The translations under genes were made by a program, and so were the position numbers. Source: Rhipicephalus microplus (Eukaryota > Arthropoda > Arachnida > Ixodida > Ixodidae). From it: 64,000 nucleotides of DNA. The notes beneath the pieces were generated by a model. That model ran no database searches. It was not told the DNA's origin and was given only the letters and a program-made list of their open reading frames with translations. The stretch is taken from NCBI RefSeq assembly GCF_043290135.1, contig NC_134701.1, positions 199,788,601-199,852,600 on the forward strand. The letters are read 5' to 3'. Shown one piece after another: positions 10,981-23,689 of the stretch. Position 1 is the first letter of the stretch; each line of letters starts with the position of its first letter.

Positions 10981-11664
10981 TTACGACGCGTCCGGACGAG
11001 CAAAGTCCAGGGCTCGCACCCTCTCCCGCGCGGCACGTTCACTGGCTCGAACGGCTTCGGGAACGTCCACTCGCCGTTGACGATTGCAAGCGGCGTCTTG
11101 ACGCCGGCTTTCATCGCCCTTCTCCGCCTGACGCTTGCGTTGTCGTTCCGCTTCTTGGGCCGCGTTCGCGGCTCGATGCTGACGCCTCATCTCGGCCTCG
11201 CGAGCGCGCAGTTCACCATCCGCTGCACGCTTCGCCCGCTTGTCCTCGGCCTCGCGAGCGCGAAGTTCGGCATCCTCTGCACGCTTCGCCCGCTTGTCCT
11301 CGGCCTCGCGAGCGCGCAGTTCGGCATCCGCTGCACGCTTCGCCCGCTTGCACTCGGCCTCGCGAGCAAGCAGTTCGGCATCCGCTGCACGCTTCGCCCG
11401 CTTGCACTCGGCCTCGCGAGCAAGCAGTTCGGCATCCGCTGCACGCTTCGCCCGCTTGCACTCGGCCTCGCGAGCAAGCAGTTCGGCATCCGCTGCACGC
11501 TTCGCCCGCTCACGTTCGCTCTCACGAGCCCTTCGCAGCGCCGCCTTGTCTTCCAACGTCGGCGAAACCACCGCGGTACCGTCACCTCCAACGACGGGTG
11601 CAGTGCTGGCATTCGGTTGTAATGCATTCGTTGTTGATGGTAGCGTTGCCTCCGGGACATCCAT
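10981..11664 (-). CDS. Ala/Arg/Glu-rich 18-residue tandem-repeat protein, function unknown
   Basis: A 227-residue uninterrupted frame. An N-terminal segment of about 45 residues (MDVPEATLPSTTNA, then Gly/Val-rich) leads into six 18-residue units of the type AKRAADAELLAREAECKR (about residues 53-165), each encoded by a 54-bp DNA repeat. A shorter, diverged basic tail follows and ends DFARPDAS. The units are predicted to be charged alpha-helix or coiled coil. An AATAAA lies about 10 bp after the TAA stop, so a short single-exon transcript is plausible. The upstream region (11665-11880 on the minus strand) is GC-rich. No enzymatic motif is present. Similar A-K-R-x-A-x-D-x-E-L-x-A-R-E-A repeats are, from memory, common in arthropod hypothetical and transposon-associated proteins, so it may be a repeat-derived or mobile-element protein. 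Confidence 0.5.
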   Translation of the reverse strand: MDVPEATLPSTTNALQPNASTAPVVGGDGTAVVSPTLEDKAALRRARESERERAKRAADAELLAREAECKRAKRAADAELLAREAECKRAKRAADAELLAREAECKRAKRAADAELRAREAEDKRAKRAEDAELRAREAEDKRAKRAADGELRAREAEMRRQHRAANAAQEAERQRKRQAEKGDESRRQDAACNRQRRVDVPEAVRASERAARERVRALDFARPDAS

Positions 11665-12310
11665 CGCACGACCCGCTCTCGACGGGAGACTGAGAGAGAA
11701 GGCGGGCGCGCGAGATAGAGGGGTGCGCGCGCAGCTGCAGCGAGCGAGGAGAGAGAGGAGCGAGCGAAGGGGGAGGAGGTATAAGGCGCGTTACTGACAC
11801 CGATATCAGCGTCGCGTCCGTGGCTTATTCGGTGGAGCGTCGCGCTGCGGCCCGCCAAGTCCTCTTTCTTTTAAAGATAGAGAGAAGACTGCGGACGCCG
11901 CCGACGGCGGTGGATGGTTTGGGGTCGCTTATAAAGTGTATTCACACTTAAAAAGATACGCGCCAGTCTCGGAGGTGATAAGGTGTAGAACGGAAAGCCA
12001 CGGGCAGGTGCCACCACCGTGACGTCGTAGCAAAGCGTTGGAAACACCTTCTTGAGCATCGCGTTGCACTGTAAGCGCAGCGCGATAAACGCTACATTCC
12101 TTAGAGCTACTTGTGTGTGCCTCTTCTATAGTATAAAGGCAGACATGCAAAACATCGAAGCGTTGCTGTGGCGCCTCAGATATGCGCAATAATTGCTTTT
12201 TAATTGACTATCGCACAGCTATGAGCTAAATCTTGACCAATATTGGTGGGCACTGCAGATGGGGTTGGCCGTTTGGTGCCGTTTGAGGTATCGTCATGGC
12301 GGACAAACAG
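11665..12310. other. GC-rich region upstream of the repeat ORF
   Basis: Contains CT/GA-rich segments and, on the minus strand, a TATA-like TTATAAG at about 11927-11933. Short ORFs lack domains. It could be the promoter side of the 18-residue-repeat ORF, but no start site can be assigned. Confidence 0.3.
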
Positions 12311-12311
12311 A

Positions 12312-12420
<109 letters not shown>

Positions 12421-12426
12421 CAATAT

Positions 12427-12527
12427 TTTTCCGTTGAAGCTACATCTTTGTAGCTTCAACGGAAAAGTTGAAGCTACATCTGTACTGTAAAGTTGAAGCT
12501 GTAAAGTTGAAGCTACATCTGTACTGT
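12427..12527. repeat. Perfect 17-bp hairpin plus 25-bp direct repeats
   Basis: 12427-12443 and 12450-12466 are perfect inverse copies (TTTTCCGTTGAAGCTAC) with a 6-bp loop. The right arm runs into a 25-bp segment (12464-12488) that is repeated exactly at 12503-12527. It lies directly beside the GACA array. Confidence 0.95.
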
Positions 12528-14234
12528 TGCGGCTATCGCACACGCATGCATCTGTAAAAGCAAAGCGATAGCTTAATGAGTTGGTAAACGACGCACCGAC
12601 CCGCAGACCACACAGCATTGTAGATTCAAATAGCGAAGTCTTTGATGGCAGTTGTAGCTACAGCAATGAATCAAGATATTGTTGACGATGATCGGAGTTT
12701 AACGCAGAATACTAGTGTGTTGGCCTGGAGTTATGCGCAATGTGGCGGAGTTCTACTGCAGCGTTTACTCTTGAGAAGGGTATGAACATTGTGGGGGCAC
12801 TCCATCGTGGGCACATCTGGCAGCGTCGTCGACAATGTGGTTGTTAATAATTGTAAGAGTATGCGTCATGTGCTGAATTAGAGGCTCGGCGAAAATTTTC
12901 ATTCATATGAAACATGACGTGGAAGTAGTTTCCACGTCATAGAGTTCGCACGCTTTGAAGGGCTGCCTTAGAGTGGAAGAATATGGCTCATTTACTATAG
13001 GGTTCTTGTAAACTCACTAAAGCGCGCTTCGCTGGACCGAGAAACCTACCACAGAAGACGCAGTTCGACCAATATTTTTGTGAGCACTAGGGAATTTATC
13101 TTCCATTATTGCTGATAATCTAACGGCGACACGCGGTTAAGTTTCGACCACAATCGAGCTCAATCAGGGTCGGCTTTCTCGACCGTCAATGGCTCCCCGA
13201 GGAAGCTTTCGCATGTAAGTGAATCTCGACCGAGAAATTTGGTGCGAATCGCACTCGATAGTGACTGAAAGCGCACTTAAGTCGTGTGACGTCCGTCTTA
13301 CTTTTCGGGTCAGCAAACCTTTCAGGCCTCAGTTGCAGTTCATTCGCAGTGTCATTACAATTATGCACTGACATGACACGTGGAGCCATCTATGCGGCTC
13401 ACATAGTGGCGAGATTAGTGATGATAACGTGAAGGATGAACAACGAGCAACGTGGAGAAAGTTTCTGCGGCGCTTAGCCCCAACCTTGATAACCTTAACC
13501 TTGGCATGCCGTTTCCCAGCGCCTTGTGGCGCAGAACTAGATGGCCTGAGCAGAGTCTTAATGGAGACATCGTTCAACGAGTGAACGGATCAGCCGTGAA
13601 CAGGACGTGGCCTCGCAGTGCAGAGGGCGCTTTAATCTTGTCTCCCTTTAGTTAGTTTCCGGTTTCGACAATTGCGCGCACCTTGCGATCCACGGGCTGT
13701 GAAGAGTGCCTCATACATCACTTTATGCGGCGGAGCCTTGCTCGCACGCGCTCTTGAATTGTGGGCCAAGGCATTCTCATGACACATACTTTCTGTTTTT
13801 GTCTCGCACAGTCCGGGCTGCATCAGGTTGGCGCAGCTCTTTAGTGGGTACTATAATCGTTAAATTGGTCGGCAAGTGGAGTATCTGATGCATGAGGATC
13901 TATAGCTAATAGCGTATGAAAGAACGTACCTATATAGGGTTCGATTCACGCTTGGATAGCTCTCACTGGGGTAACTGTCCATTGTTTTGGCTATGCTCGT
14001 GCGCTCTGCATGTGTGTCGCAAGCACACCAATTAAAAGAAGAAACTGCATATTGACGATAAACAGATGTTGAGAACGACAACAAAAGGCAAGAACGACGA
14101 GGAAGAAATGATGAACAGTGCATGCATGAGCTCTTTTGCCCCGTGCCCAGGGACGTCTGAGAGCAAATAGCCATCGCTCAAACGAAAGCGTTTTTTTTTC
14201 TTCGCGAAAGTGGTGAAGCGCTCGTTTCGTATAA
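12528..14234. other. Unresolved 1.7-kb stretch
   Basis: Short ORFs only, with no domain and no recognised repeat ends. Confidence 0.4.
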
Positions 14235-14415
14235 GCATTCTGGCGTCGGTGTCGCTGTCGGCGTCGATGTCGCTTCTTGTGAGTGAAAAATATCATCTTT
14301 TTCATGACAGAAAAATAAAAAAAGGGCAGATAAAATAAATAATAAAAAGTTTCGGGTTCTAGAAAGGATCGAACCAGACCATCTACGTGGTATGCAGCTG
14401 ACTTACCAGAGAGCT
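14235..14415 (-). mobile_element. Second tRNA-derived SINE family, one copy
   Basis: On the minus strand a tRNA-like head at about 14345-14415 carries box A-like AGCTCTCTGGTAAGTCAGC and box B GGTTCGATCC. An AT-rich linker follows, then short GCGACATCGACGCCGAC-type tandem units (14235-14275). Head and body differ from the Ruka-like family. Confidence 0.6.
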
Positions 14416-15069
14416 GGAACTGTTCTGAAAAAAACACACACACACACACACACTATATGAATAACACGCAACCGAAAGGGTCTGTTTAACGCATCATATT
14501 GCGTGACAAGCGTAGAATCGCGCTTGACGTAAAAAAAATTGCAATTGAGCAAAGGGCGGCTTTTCTAAATGCCCACCGATTACAAATGGCTCAGACATAT
14601 TTAAACATCATCATCAGCAGTACCATCAACGAAGTTAACAGCTGCGTATGTTTTCGTATTGTACTACAGACGCGTAGAGGGCCCTTCGCTGATATGCAAA
14701 AGCAAATCATCGCTTATTAGCAAAAGCAATGAGGTTGCCATGACGCAGGGGGCCATGGCAACTTGCCGCCGGCAATGACATAACCTGCTACCTTCGAATT
14801 ACGTTTCCGTTACTTTACCAATTCAGCTGCGGGGGCTGTCGTCATATCGTACACTTCATGGAGCAAATGTGGACCTTTAAACCTGGAAGGGTTGCTCCGC
14901 GCCGCTCGTAGCCTGATGGTGTGTGTGGAGCACTCATCTTCACATTTGTTTTTTTTTCCTGCTGGAAAGACATGGCATGAAATCTTGTTACGTGATGTGA
15001 GCAGGTAAAAAAAACAAAGAAAACTGGAAGAAAAGAAGAAAATAAGAAGGAAGTTACACCATATTCCGC
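14416..15069. other. Unresolved, with a short (CA)n run at 14431-14452
   Basis: No domain-bearing ORF. The region near 15000-15060 is purine-rich. Confidence 0.35.

Positions 15070-17494
<2,425 letters not shown>

Positions 17495-17565
<71 letters not shown>
17495..17565. repeat. (AT)n microsatellite, about 35 copies, right of the compact LTR element
   Basis: Begins immediately after the 3' LTR. Together with 15384-15487 it brackets the element. Confidence 0.97.
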
Positions 17566-17567
<2 letters not shown>

Positions 17568-17569
17568 GG

Positions 17570-18208
17570 TGGCCAGTGAACGTTTGTGCAGGGCGAGCAG
17601 TCGGTTTCTCAACACATAGTAGAGTACCAAGTACTCTAAATCGTTAACCACTTTTTCTGAACACGTTCCTCGGAGCCGGAACGACCCGATACCGAAGACG
17701 AAGAGTATTCCATCACAAGCTACAGCGACGTTCTGCAGTGGTATAGAGCGAGAAGACGCCTCCACCCACCGCCTCACCGAGACCTACGACGCAGCAAAGC
17801 AGCCACACTACGGTAGTTGCAAGCGCAAGCCATATGGACTCTCGTCTGGGCAAAGCACGTCTGCATGGTGGTATACTCCATAGATATATTCCAACACCGC
17901 AAAAAGGCACCAGCCATACAGAGACACCTCTTCTGGGACTGTGCGCCACCACCGGGGAACCAAGAAGAAATGGCAACTACCATAAGCAGCAAGATCATGA
18001 GCCAAGAGCCAGGCATCCAAAGGGACGTGATCCAGCACGTGCTTGGCATCCTGGAACGCCAGTGGCCAAAAGCAGGGCCCCAAGGGGTTTGACGCGAGTA
18101 GGTTGCTGCTCCTGGACGTCCGAGCGCGCTAGAGTATTGCTTTAATTCGCCTACCGCGTCCCACTCTATGCCGGATAGACAATAAAGTTGTTTTACTCAA
18201 TCATTCAA
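17570..18208 (+). pseudogene. LINE ORF2 C-terminus (jockey/I-like) with 3' UTR
   Basis: The translation reads YSDVLQWYRARRRLHPPPHRD, a stop, then IWTLVWAKHVC, and later a zinc-knuckle remnant (AIQRHLFWDC). The end is ISSKIMSQEPGIQRDV, VLGILERQ and GPQGV, stop at about 18090. A 3' UTR with AATAAA at 18181-18186 and a short tail follow. The final 50 residues are clearly homologous to the minus-strand copy at 48019-48375. The polymerase palm is absent, so it is 5'-truncated. Confidence 0.75.
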
Positions 18209-18324
18209 AGAAGAAACTAGCTAGCATATGCTGCCTGCGGCAGCATTACGAGGCCAGAGAGGGAGGGAGCGTAGGAGAGGCGAAATAGGGGGAGGAGACG
18301 CGCATGCGCAATGCGAACTGTCAC

Positions 18325-18405
18325 CATAGGTGGCCGAAATTTCTGGACCCTTCTAGCACGGCGGCTCTCGTATCATATCGGGATTTCGGGACGTTAATCT
18401 CTATC
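18325..18405 (+). mobile_element. Degraded Ruka-like SINE 3' fragment
   Basis: GTGGCCGAAATTTCTGGA, then CGGCTCTCGTATCATATCGG and GGGACGTTAA match the body near the tail, with many substitutions. The head is missing. Confidence 0.65.
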
Positions 18406-18488
18406 ACCTATTATTATCTCTCTCACTAGCATAGTAATCAAAGTCCTCACTGCAAGGAACAACAGTGCAAAAGCAACCATAATATATA

Positions 18489-18820
18489 ACTGATTAGGTT
18501 TTACGTACCAAGAGGACGATAAGATTATGAAAGATGCCTTAGTGGATGGCTCCAAAGATTTAGACCTACCGGTATTCTTAAAGGCTGACCTGAATCTAAG
18601 CTATCCCGGCTGCGGCGGCTGCATTTCCGATGGAGGCGGAAATGTTGGAGGCCCGTGTGCTCAGATTTGGGTGCACGTTAAAGAACCCCAGGTGGTCAAA
18701 ATTTCCGCAGCCCTCCACTACGGCGTCTCTCATAATCATATGGCGGTTTTGGGACGTTAAACCCCACATATCAAATCAATCACCTGAATCTAAGCATACA
18801 GGATCATTTTGCTTACAGGT
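18489..18820 (-). mobile_element. Old Ruka-like SINE split by a younger SINE
   Basis: 18489-18601 matches the inverse SINE body (ATAAGATTATGAAAGATGCC, AGTGGATGGCTCC). The match resumes after 18782 (GAATCTAAGCATACAGGATC, equivalent to the GCACACGGGCC region). The copy is strongly diverged and therefore old. Confidence 0.75.
18602..18781 (+). mobile_element. Ruka-like SINE, 5'-truncated, nested in an older copy
   Basis: Begins within the box B region of the head (TCCCGGCTGCGGCGGCTGC) and runs to the ATCAAT tail. It is flanked by ACCTGAATCTAAGC at 18588-18601 and 18782-18795, a perfect 14-bp target duplication. The target is itself a SINE of the same family in opposite orientation. Confidence 0.93.
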
Positions 18821-18879
18821 CAGCGTGAGAGGAGCAAACAATTACATGACAGACGGGAAAAGGGGACAACAGAGCTCTT

Positions 18880-18972
18880 TCTTCTTTTCTTTCTTTCTTT
18901 CTTTCTTTTTTCTTTCTTCCTTTCTTTCTTTCTTTCTTTCTTTCCTACCTTCTTTCTTTCTTTCTTTCTGTT
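18880..18972. repeat. (CTTT)n polypyrimidine microsatellite
   Basis: Imperfect TTTC tetranucleotides. The Phe/Leu/Ser-rich ORFs across it are artefacts. Confidence 0.95.
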
Positions 18973-19347
18973 TTATTGCAGTTCCTCGCTGTATGCACAA
19001 CCCACAAGCCGACTGCCCGCACTTTTATTGGTTGGTTAGCCTTGTATGGCTGGCGGAAACAATACGTGCAGATATAAACGCTATTGAGGAACGCCGACAG
19101 GGGAAGGGGGAAAATGGTGGTGCATAGAAAACGACACTAATGGGGTCATCTATTGGCACATTCAGAGCACTTCCGGTAATGCTTTCTTCTGCTCTTTGCG
19201 GAGCAATTATATTTCATTGACAGATTGAGAGTGCTCCCTGTTCGTTCCATTGGCAGATCTGGAGCAGCTCTATCACGACATCCACTCCACGGACCAACTT
19301 TCAGGGTTGAAGCTCCTTAAGCCATGGGTCGTGCGTTCGTGATGTAT

Positions 19348-19351
19348 GTAA

Positions 19352-19424
<73 letters not shown>

Positions 19425-19442
19425 CATCGTAGTAGTAGTAGT
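19348..19442. repeat. (TAG)n trinucleotide microsatellite
   Basis: About 30 copies of TAG/GTA with a few interruptions (TATTAG and TCATCG). Confidence 0.95.
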
Positions 19443-19499
19443 GCGTCGTTGTAGTACACGCCCACCTCTACAGCCGGACTAGAGGAGCGGCATGCGCGC

Positions 19500-19860
19500 A
19501 CTTATTTAAATTGAGCAGGAAACCAACGCACGTTAATCATAAATACAAAGATAATTGTTTCTGATTAAATAACATACAGAGAAGAATATCGGTGATTAGA
19601 TCTGCAATAAAATTGGCCTTGAATTTTATGCTTACTAAAAGAAAACTAGTAACAGAAGGACGCACTTTGGGCACTATCTGGTTGACACGTTGAACTCGCT
19701 AGGCGTAACCTCCTTGGTTTTAGCAAAGTTTAGCGAGTGTTGGGCCGCAGTTTCATGAACTAGAGGCAGCGAAAAGTGGCAACTAGCCACGACACGCAGG
19801 TCGTAAGAAAGTGCACGCGTGCCACTCCTTTAGTCCGGCCGTGCCACTTTTCGTTTAGTC
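19500..19860. repeat. Interspersed repeat unit related to 20215-20400 and 20760-21180
   Basis: Shares AAAACTAGTAACAGAAGGACGCACTTTG-type sequence with 20330-20365. It also shares CTCCTTGGTTTTAGCAAAG, GTTGGGCCGCAG and CGTAAGAAAGTG blocks with 20800-20930 and 21030-21165. Confidence 0.6.
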
Positions 19861-20085
19861 CTTGGAATGTCCGCTGGATGGCGGTACTTCTATATGATGG
19901 ATATAGAAAGATGGGAGATGGCGGTACTTGGAGTGCTCACTAGATGGACGGACGGATAGACAGACGCACGAACGGAGAGACAGACAGATGCACATACGAA
20001 TGGACGGACGCACGCACGGACGCATGGATGAACGGACGGACGAGCGCACGGACGAATGCACGGACGGAACAAGGAGGTTTAAAAA
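19855..20085. repeat. GGAC-type degenerate array with conserved left flank
   Basis: The left flank GTCCTTGGAATGTCCGCTGG through GGCGGTACTT (19857-19935) recurs at 21188-21270. The array of GGAC/GCAC units spans about 19943-20070. Apparent ORFs are repeat translations. Confidence 0.8.
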
Positions 20086-20569
20086 TATTGCTGGAGTGGA
20101 AGCTCCCGCAATGCTTTGCCAGCAGTAGTGAAGCCAGCTTTTGCCCTCCAAAGATCTCAGAAACTGGCTATTTTCTGGTGGTGCCTACTTAGACATCAAG
20201 TGGGTTTGTCTTTTTAGTCTAAAGGCTACGTTAATTATATAATAAAGCATAGTTGTTTCCGAAGAGATAATGCGCAGAGAGTATCAGTGGCTTAAGGTCC
20301 AATAAAATTTGCCTGGAATTCGAGGATTCGAATAGAAAACTAGTGACACAAGGGCGCACTTTGACCACTATGTGACCCGAAAAGGTTGCCACGTTAAACG
20401 AAAAGGTTACCCACAGCTCATCATGCCCCTAGTAAGACGGCTGCCGAAGCCGCCGTCTTACGGATGGCACGGCTTTACTCGTGGGCAAGAATTTCCAGCA
20501 ATTTTAGGCGCGAATCTCCTTATAGCAACACCCGTTCGTCCCTCGTAGCCGTTGTAGTGTGTAACAAAT
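20086..20569. repeat. Diverged copy of the 19500-type repeat plus unresolved sequence
   Basis: 20215-20400 parallels 19530-19700. The remainder up to 20569 is unrecognised, apart from an inverted CGGCTGC / GCAGCCG-like patch near 20435-20460. Confidence 0.45.
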
Positions 20570-20720
20570 ATAAGATTTTGACCTCCAAAGTGGTGCCGGT
20601 GAGAGATTTCTTCTGTGCGTTGTTGAACAATAAAAGACAGTGTTCAATGTACATGCCAACGGCTGCTAAGGGGGAATGAGATACAGGAGCATTCGGCTTT
20701 TAGTTAACGCGCAAGCTGCA
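20570..20720. repeat. Inverse copy of the 15285-15380 repeat
   Basis: TTTTGACCTCCAAAGTGGTG, then GAGAGATTTCTTCTGTGCGT, and GCTTTTAGTTAACGCGCA near the end are the inverse of the sequence left of the first (AT)n tract. Confidence 0.65.
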
Positions 20721-20727
20721 ATCCATA

Positions 20728-21187
20728 TTAGCAGCCATTGGCATGTACATTGAGCACGATCTGACAAGAAAAGGTTGCTACGTTATGGCTGGGTGTAAGC
20801 TCCTTAGTTTTAAAAAGGTTTAGCGAGCGTTGAGCCGCAGTGTCATGAATACAATGAACTAGTATATACCATGAACTCGAGGTGGTTAAAGGTGGGAAGC
20901 AGATACGAAGCGCAGGCCGTAAGAAAGTAAAAGCCAAATTCTCCTGTCTCTCATTTCCCATTAGCAGCCATTGGCATGTACATTGAGCACTATCTGACAA
21001 GAAAAGGTTGCTACGTTATACTCGATGGGCATAATCTCCTTGGTTTTAGAAAGGTTTAGCGTGTGTTGGGCCTTAGTGCCATGAGTACAGTGAACTAGTA
21101 TATACTATGAACTCGAGGTGGTTAAAGGTGGGAAGAATACCCGAAGCGCAAGCCGTAAGAAAGTGTGCGTGTGCCACCTCTCGTTTA
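20728..21187. repeat. Two direct copies of a 234-bp unit
   Basis: Unit 1 (20728-20961) and unit 2 (20962-21187) both begin TTAGCAGCCATTGGCATGTA. Both continue with TGACAAGAAAAGGTTGCTAC, AACTAGTATATAC and GAACTCGAGGTGGTTAAAGG at matching offsets. Divergence is moderate. Confidence 0.9.
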
Positions 21188-21660
21188 GTCCTTGGAATGT
21201 CCGCCGGATGGCGGTGCTTCTATATGGGGAATATATGATGAAAAGATGCGACATGGTGGTACTTGGAGTATTGAATAGATGGACGAACGGACACACAGAC
21301 AGATGCATGAATAGACGCATGAACGGACGCAGGGACGGATGCACGAACAGGCGCATGCACGGACGGGCGGATTGACGCATGGACGGTCACTCAGACGGAC
21401 GCATGGACGGACGAAAGCAAGAACGAATGGACGTGCGAATGCTTTGCCCCACTCTACATCATTCACTCCGTGGATATGCGGCCATTTTTTTAAACCTCCT
21501 TGGGACGGAAGTATGGACGGATGGATGCATGGACGGACGGTCACACAGTTAGACGCACGGACGGATGGAAGCAAGAACGAACAGACGGACCGCAGCGCAG
21601 AAGGACTAACAGATGCTTCGCCCCACTCATCATCATGCGCTCCGTGGATATGCTATAATT
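21188..21660. repeat. Two GGAC-type degenerate arrays with conserved flanks
   Basis: Arrays at about 21283-21438 and 21508-21600 are each followed by GCTTCGCCCCACTC-like sequence and CTCCGTGGATATGC (near 21440-21480 and 21615-21650). The ORFs in both strands are repeat translations. Confidence 0.85.
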
Positions 21661-21879
21661 TTTTTTTCTACTCCGCGAAAATCGGCGGAATCAACCGGAA
21701 GTCGCAAGCGCCCCGTGCCTTGAAACGTTTCCCCAATTCGGGCGTGTCAACGGACGCCGGTCGCGTCAGTTGCGCATCGCATCAGAGCTCCCGTTTTGCT
21801 CGCATAGCGTCGCTGTGCTCATCGTGCCCACTCATGCAAGAAGAGAGACGAGCGCATCGCGTTTCATTGTGACCCTCCC

Positions 21880-22690
21880 AGTTATGGTGTGTTCCAGTAC
21901 TCACCGTAGAGGGCTAAATAGACAACTAAATGGACGGCGGCCATCTTAAGTCCCATTCCAATTTTCACGTAGGCGGCAAAATCGACATTGATTGATTGAT
22001 TAAAACATTATTTTGGTCCTGGGAAGACGCAGGGGAGACCCCGCGCCACCCTGCTAATTCCACGTAGGGACCGTCAAGCCGAGCTTTGCGGCCCGTTCAC
22101 GGGCACTCTGGACGGCCAGGGTTTGATCGTTAAGTTCGGGGCTGTGTAACAGCGCAGCCCACCTGTCCGTACTGAGGGCGGCGCCGATGGCTTCACATTC
22201 CCACAAAACATGGTTGAATGTTGCCAACAGTCCACAGGCGGGGCAATCCGCACTTGGGTACCGTTCAGGGTACATGTAATGAAGAACCGCAGGGTTAAGA
22301 TACGCACTGGCTTGCAATAGTCTAAGAACAGCTCCGAGCAGACCGCATAGTAGAGAAATACTATCCAGGCTACTTTGCTGTCTAAACAAGACGGCGGCTC
22401 AGCAAATCGTTCAGATAGATCGTATCTCGCTGAAATGGTCGTATGCACTCAAGCAGACGCTTCCCCAGACGCTCAATGTAAGTAACGTTTATTTGTTTTG
22501 GATTTCAACCCGAAATAAGCCAGAAGCTACAACTATTACGTTTGTTTATTTTAGCTTTTTTCGACGTGAGATGGCACATCGTCGCGTAAAAGCCGTCCAG
22601 ACGTGTTCCAATGCTCGGACAGCATGGGTTCGGTGCCGTCTTCTGCGTAGACTGTCTACGAGCTGTCTAAGAATTGGAACACAACCTTAC
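21880..22690. mobile_element. Possible DNA element with diverged inverted ends, split by a LINE
   Basis: The left end (GGTGTGTTCCAGTACT, then AGACAACTAAATGGACGGC, 21887-21945) and the inverse of the right end (GGTTGTGTTCCAATTCT, AGACAG, GACGGC, toward 22690) are similar, suggesting inverted terminal repeats of perhaps 60-80 bp. A LINE tail (21986-22450) lies between them. Confidence 0.35.
21986..22450 (-). pseudogene. LINE ORF2 C-terminus with zinc knuckle and ATCAATCA tail
   Basis: The minus-strand translation includes YPSADCPACGLLATFNHVLWEC, written here as the motif C-x2-C-x8-H-x4-C. DRWAALLHSPELNDQTLAVQ and KLGLTVPTW at the C-terminus follow. The 3' UTR ends in an AATCAATCAATC tail (21988-22000). 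Upstream polymerase domains are absent, indicating 5' truncation. The knuckle is intact, so this copy is less decayed than the others. Confidence 0.8.
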
Positions 22691-23689
22691 TCTAAAGGGA
22701 GTGTGCGTGTTCCATTGGCAGATTACCTTCTGTTGCCCTCCGTCAGAGTGGAGTACTCCGGCGCAGAGTTCGCCGGCCACTCAGTATCTGCCAATCGATG
22801 ATACCATAGCTCAGCCGCGCGCTCCCAGCGCACGCCTGCAAACAGCCTATCCGCCGTCTCTCTAGGTCATCGACATTGCAACTTCGGCGATGTAACGTGA
22901 TAGGCCGTTCGGTCACCTGCACTTCCGACTGCTGCGTGCCTTTATTACATGCCGCCGGCACTAAGCGCAGAGCCACGCGAGGACAGAGTTTGGTGTACTG
23001 TTGGCAATGCCACTGCAGTCACTCGATACGTTGTACGTGCGTGCCCGGCGCAAAGTGTTATGTAACGAAGTGCGCGCTCGATTGTGAGACCTTTCTTTCT
23101 TTTCTTTCGCGTCTCGCACTCGTTGTTGCGCAATAGCACGAGAGTCCGTACGCAAGTAAGGTCCTTGCACGCGGGTGTGCAGTGCGAAGACTCCTCGACG
23201 CGGCTATAATGTATTCGACCTGCTTATAATGAGCTGTCATTATGCGCTACGCTACTTGCGGGTGTATTTTCCGAGTTGCTATTGGTGACGCTCGTACTAT
23301 ATACGCAAAAATAAACACGGCGCGTAGAAAGATGGTTTACACGGGGTACAGAACGACCTGATTCTCGCTTTCCATTCGTCTGTCACATTCTAGCAGTGCC
23401 TTGAGGCTTGCCTCACAGCGTGGTCATCATAAGCCCCAGGTGCCAGAGACACGCCACTTTTTGCCCGCTATAATATAAAGAAAGCCATATTATGAGGAAT
23501 ATAATATCAAAAGAGAAAAGAAAAGACAGAAATATGGTGTATGTTTGAAAGCGTGCATATTGGTATGATCCGGATGGGATCCCGTACACGACTCTTTGAA
23601 ACCTCGATGAGGTAGCTCGATGGGCCCTTTTATTCATGACACAACGACTTGTGGAGCAGTGGATTGGCCCCTCCTTCGTGAAAATCTAG
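22691..23689. other. Unresolved 1-kb stretch
   Basis: Short ORFs on both strands, no domain. A TTTCTTTCTTTTC run lies near 23092-23108. This is one of the longer stretches here with no repeat that I recognise, so it could hold non-coding host sequence. Confidence 0.35.

Noticed and set aside
11187..11858. Overlapping ORFs in the other frames of the 18-residue-repeat gene
   Set aside because: The 54-bp repeat keeps all frames open. The minus-strand 227-residue frame was preferred because it has a regular helical repeat and a polyadenylation signal right after its stop.
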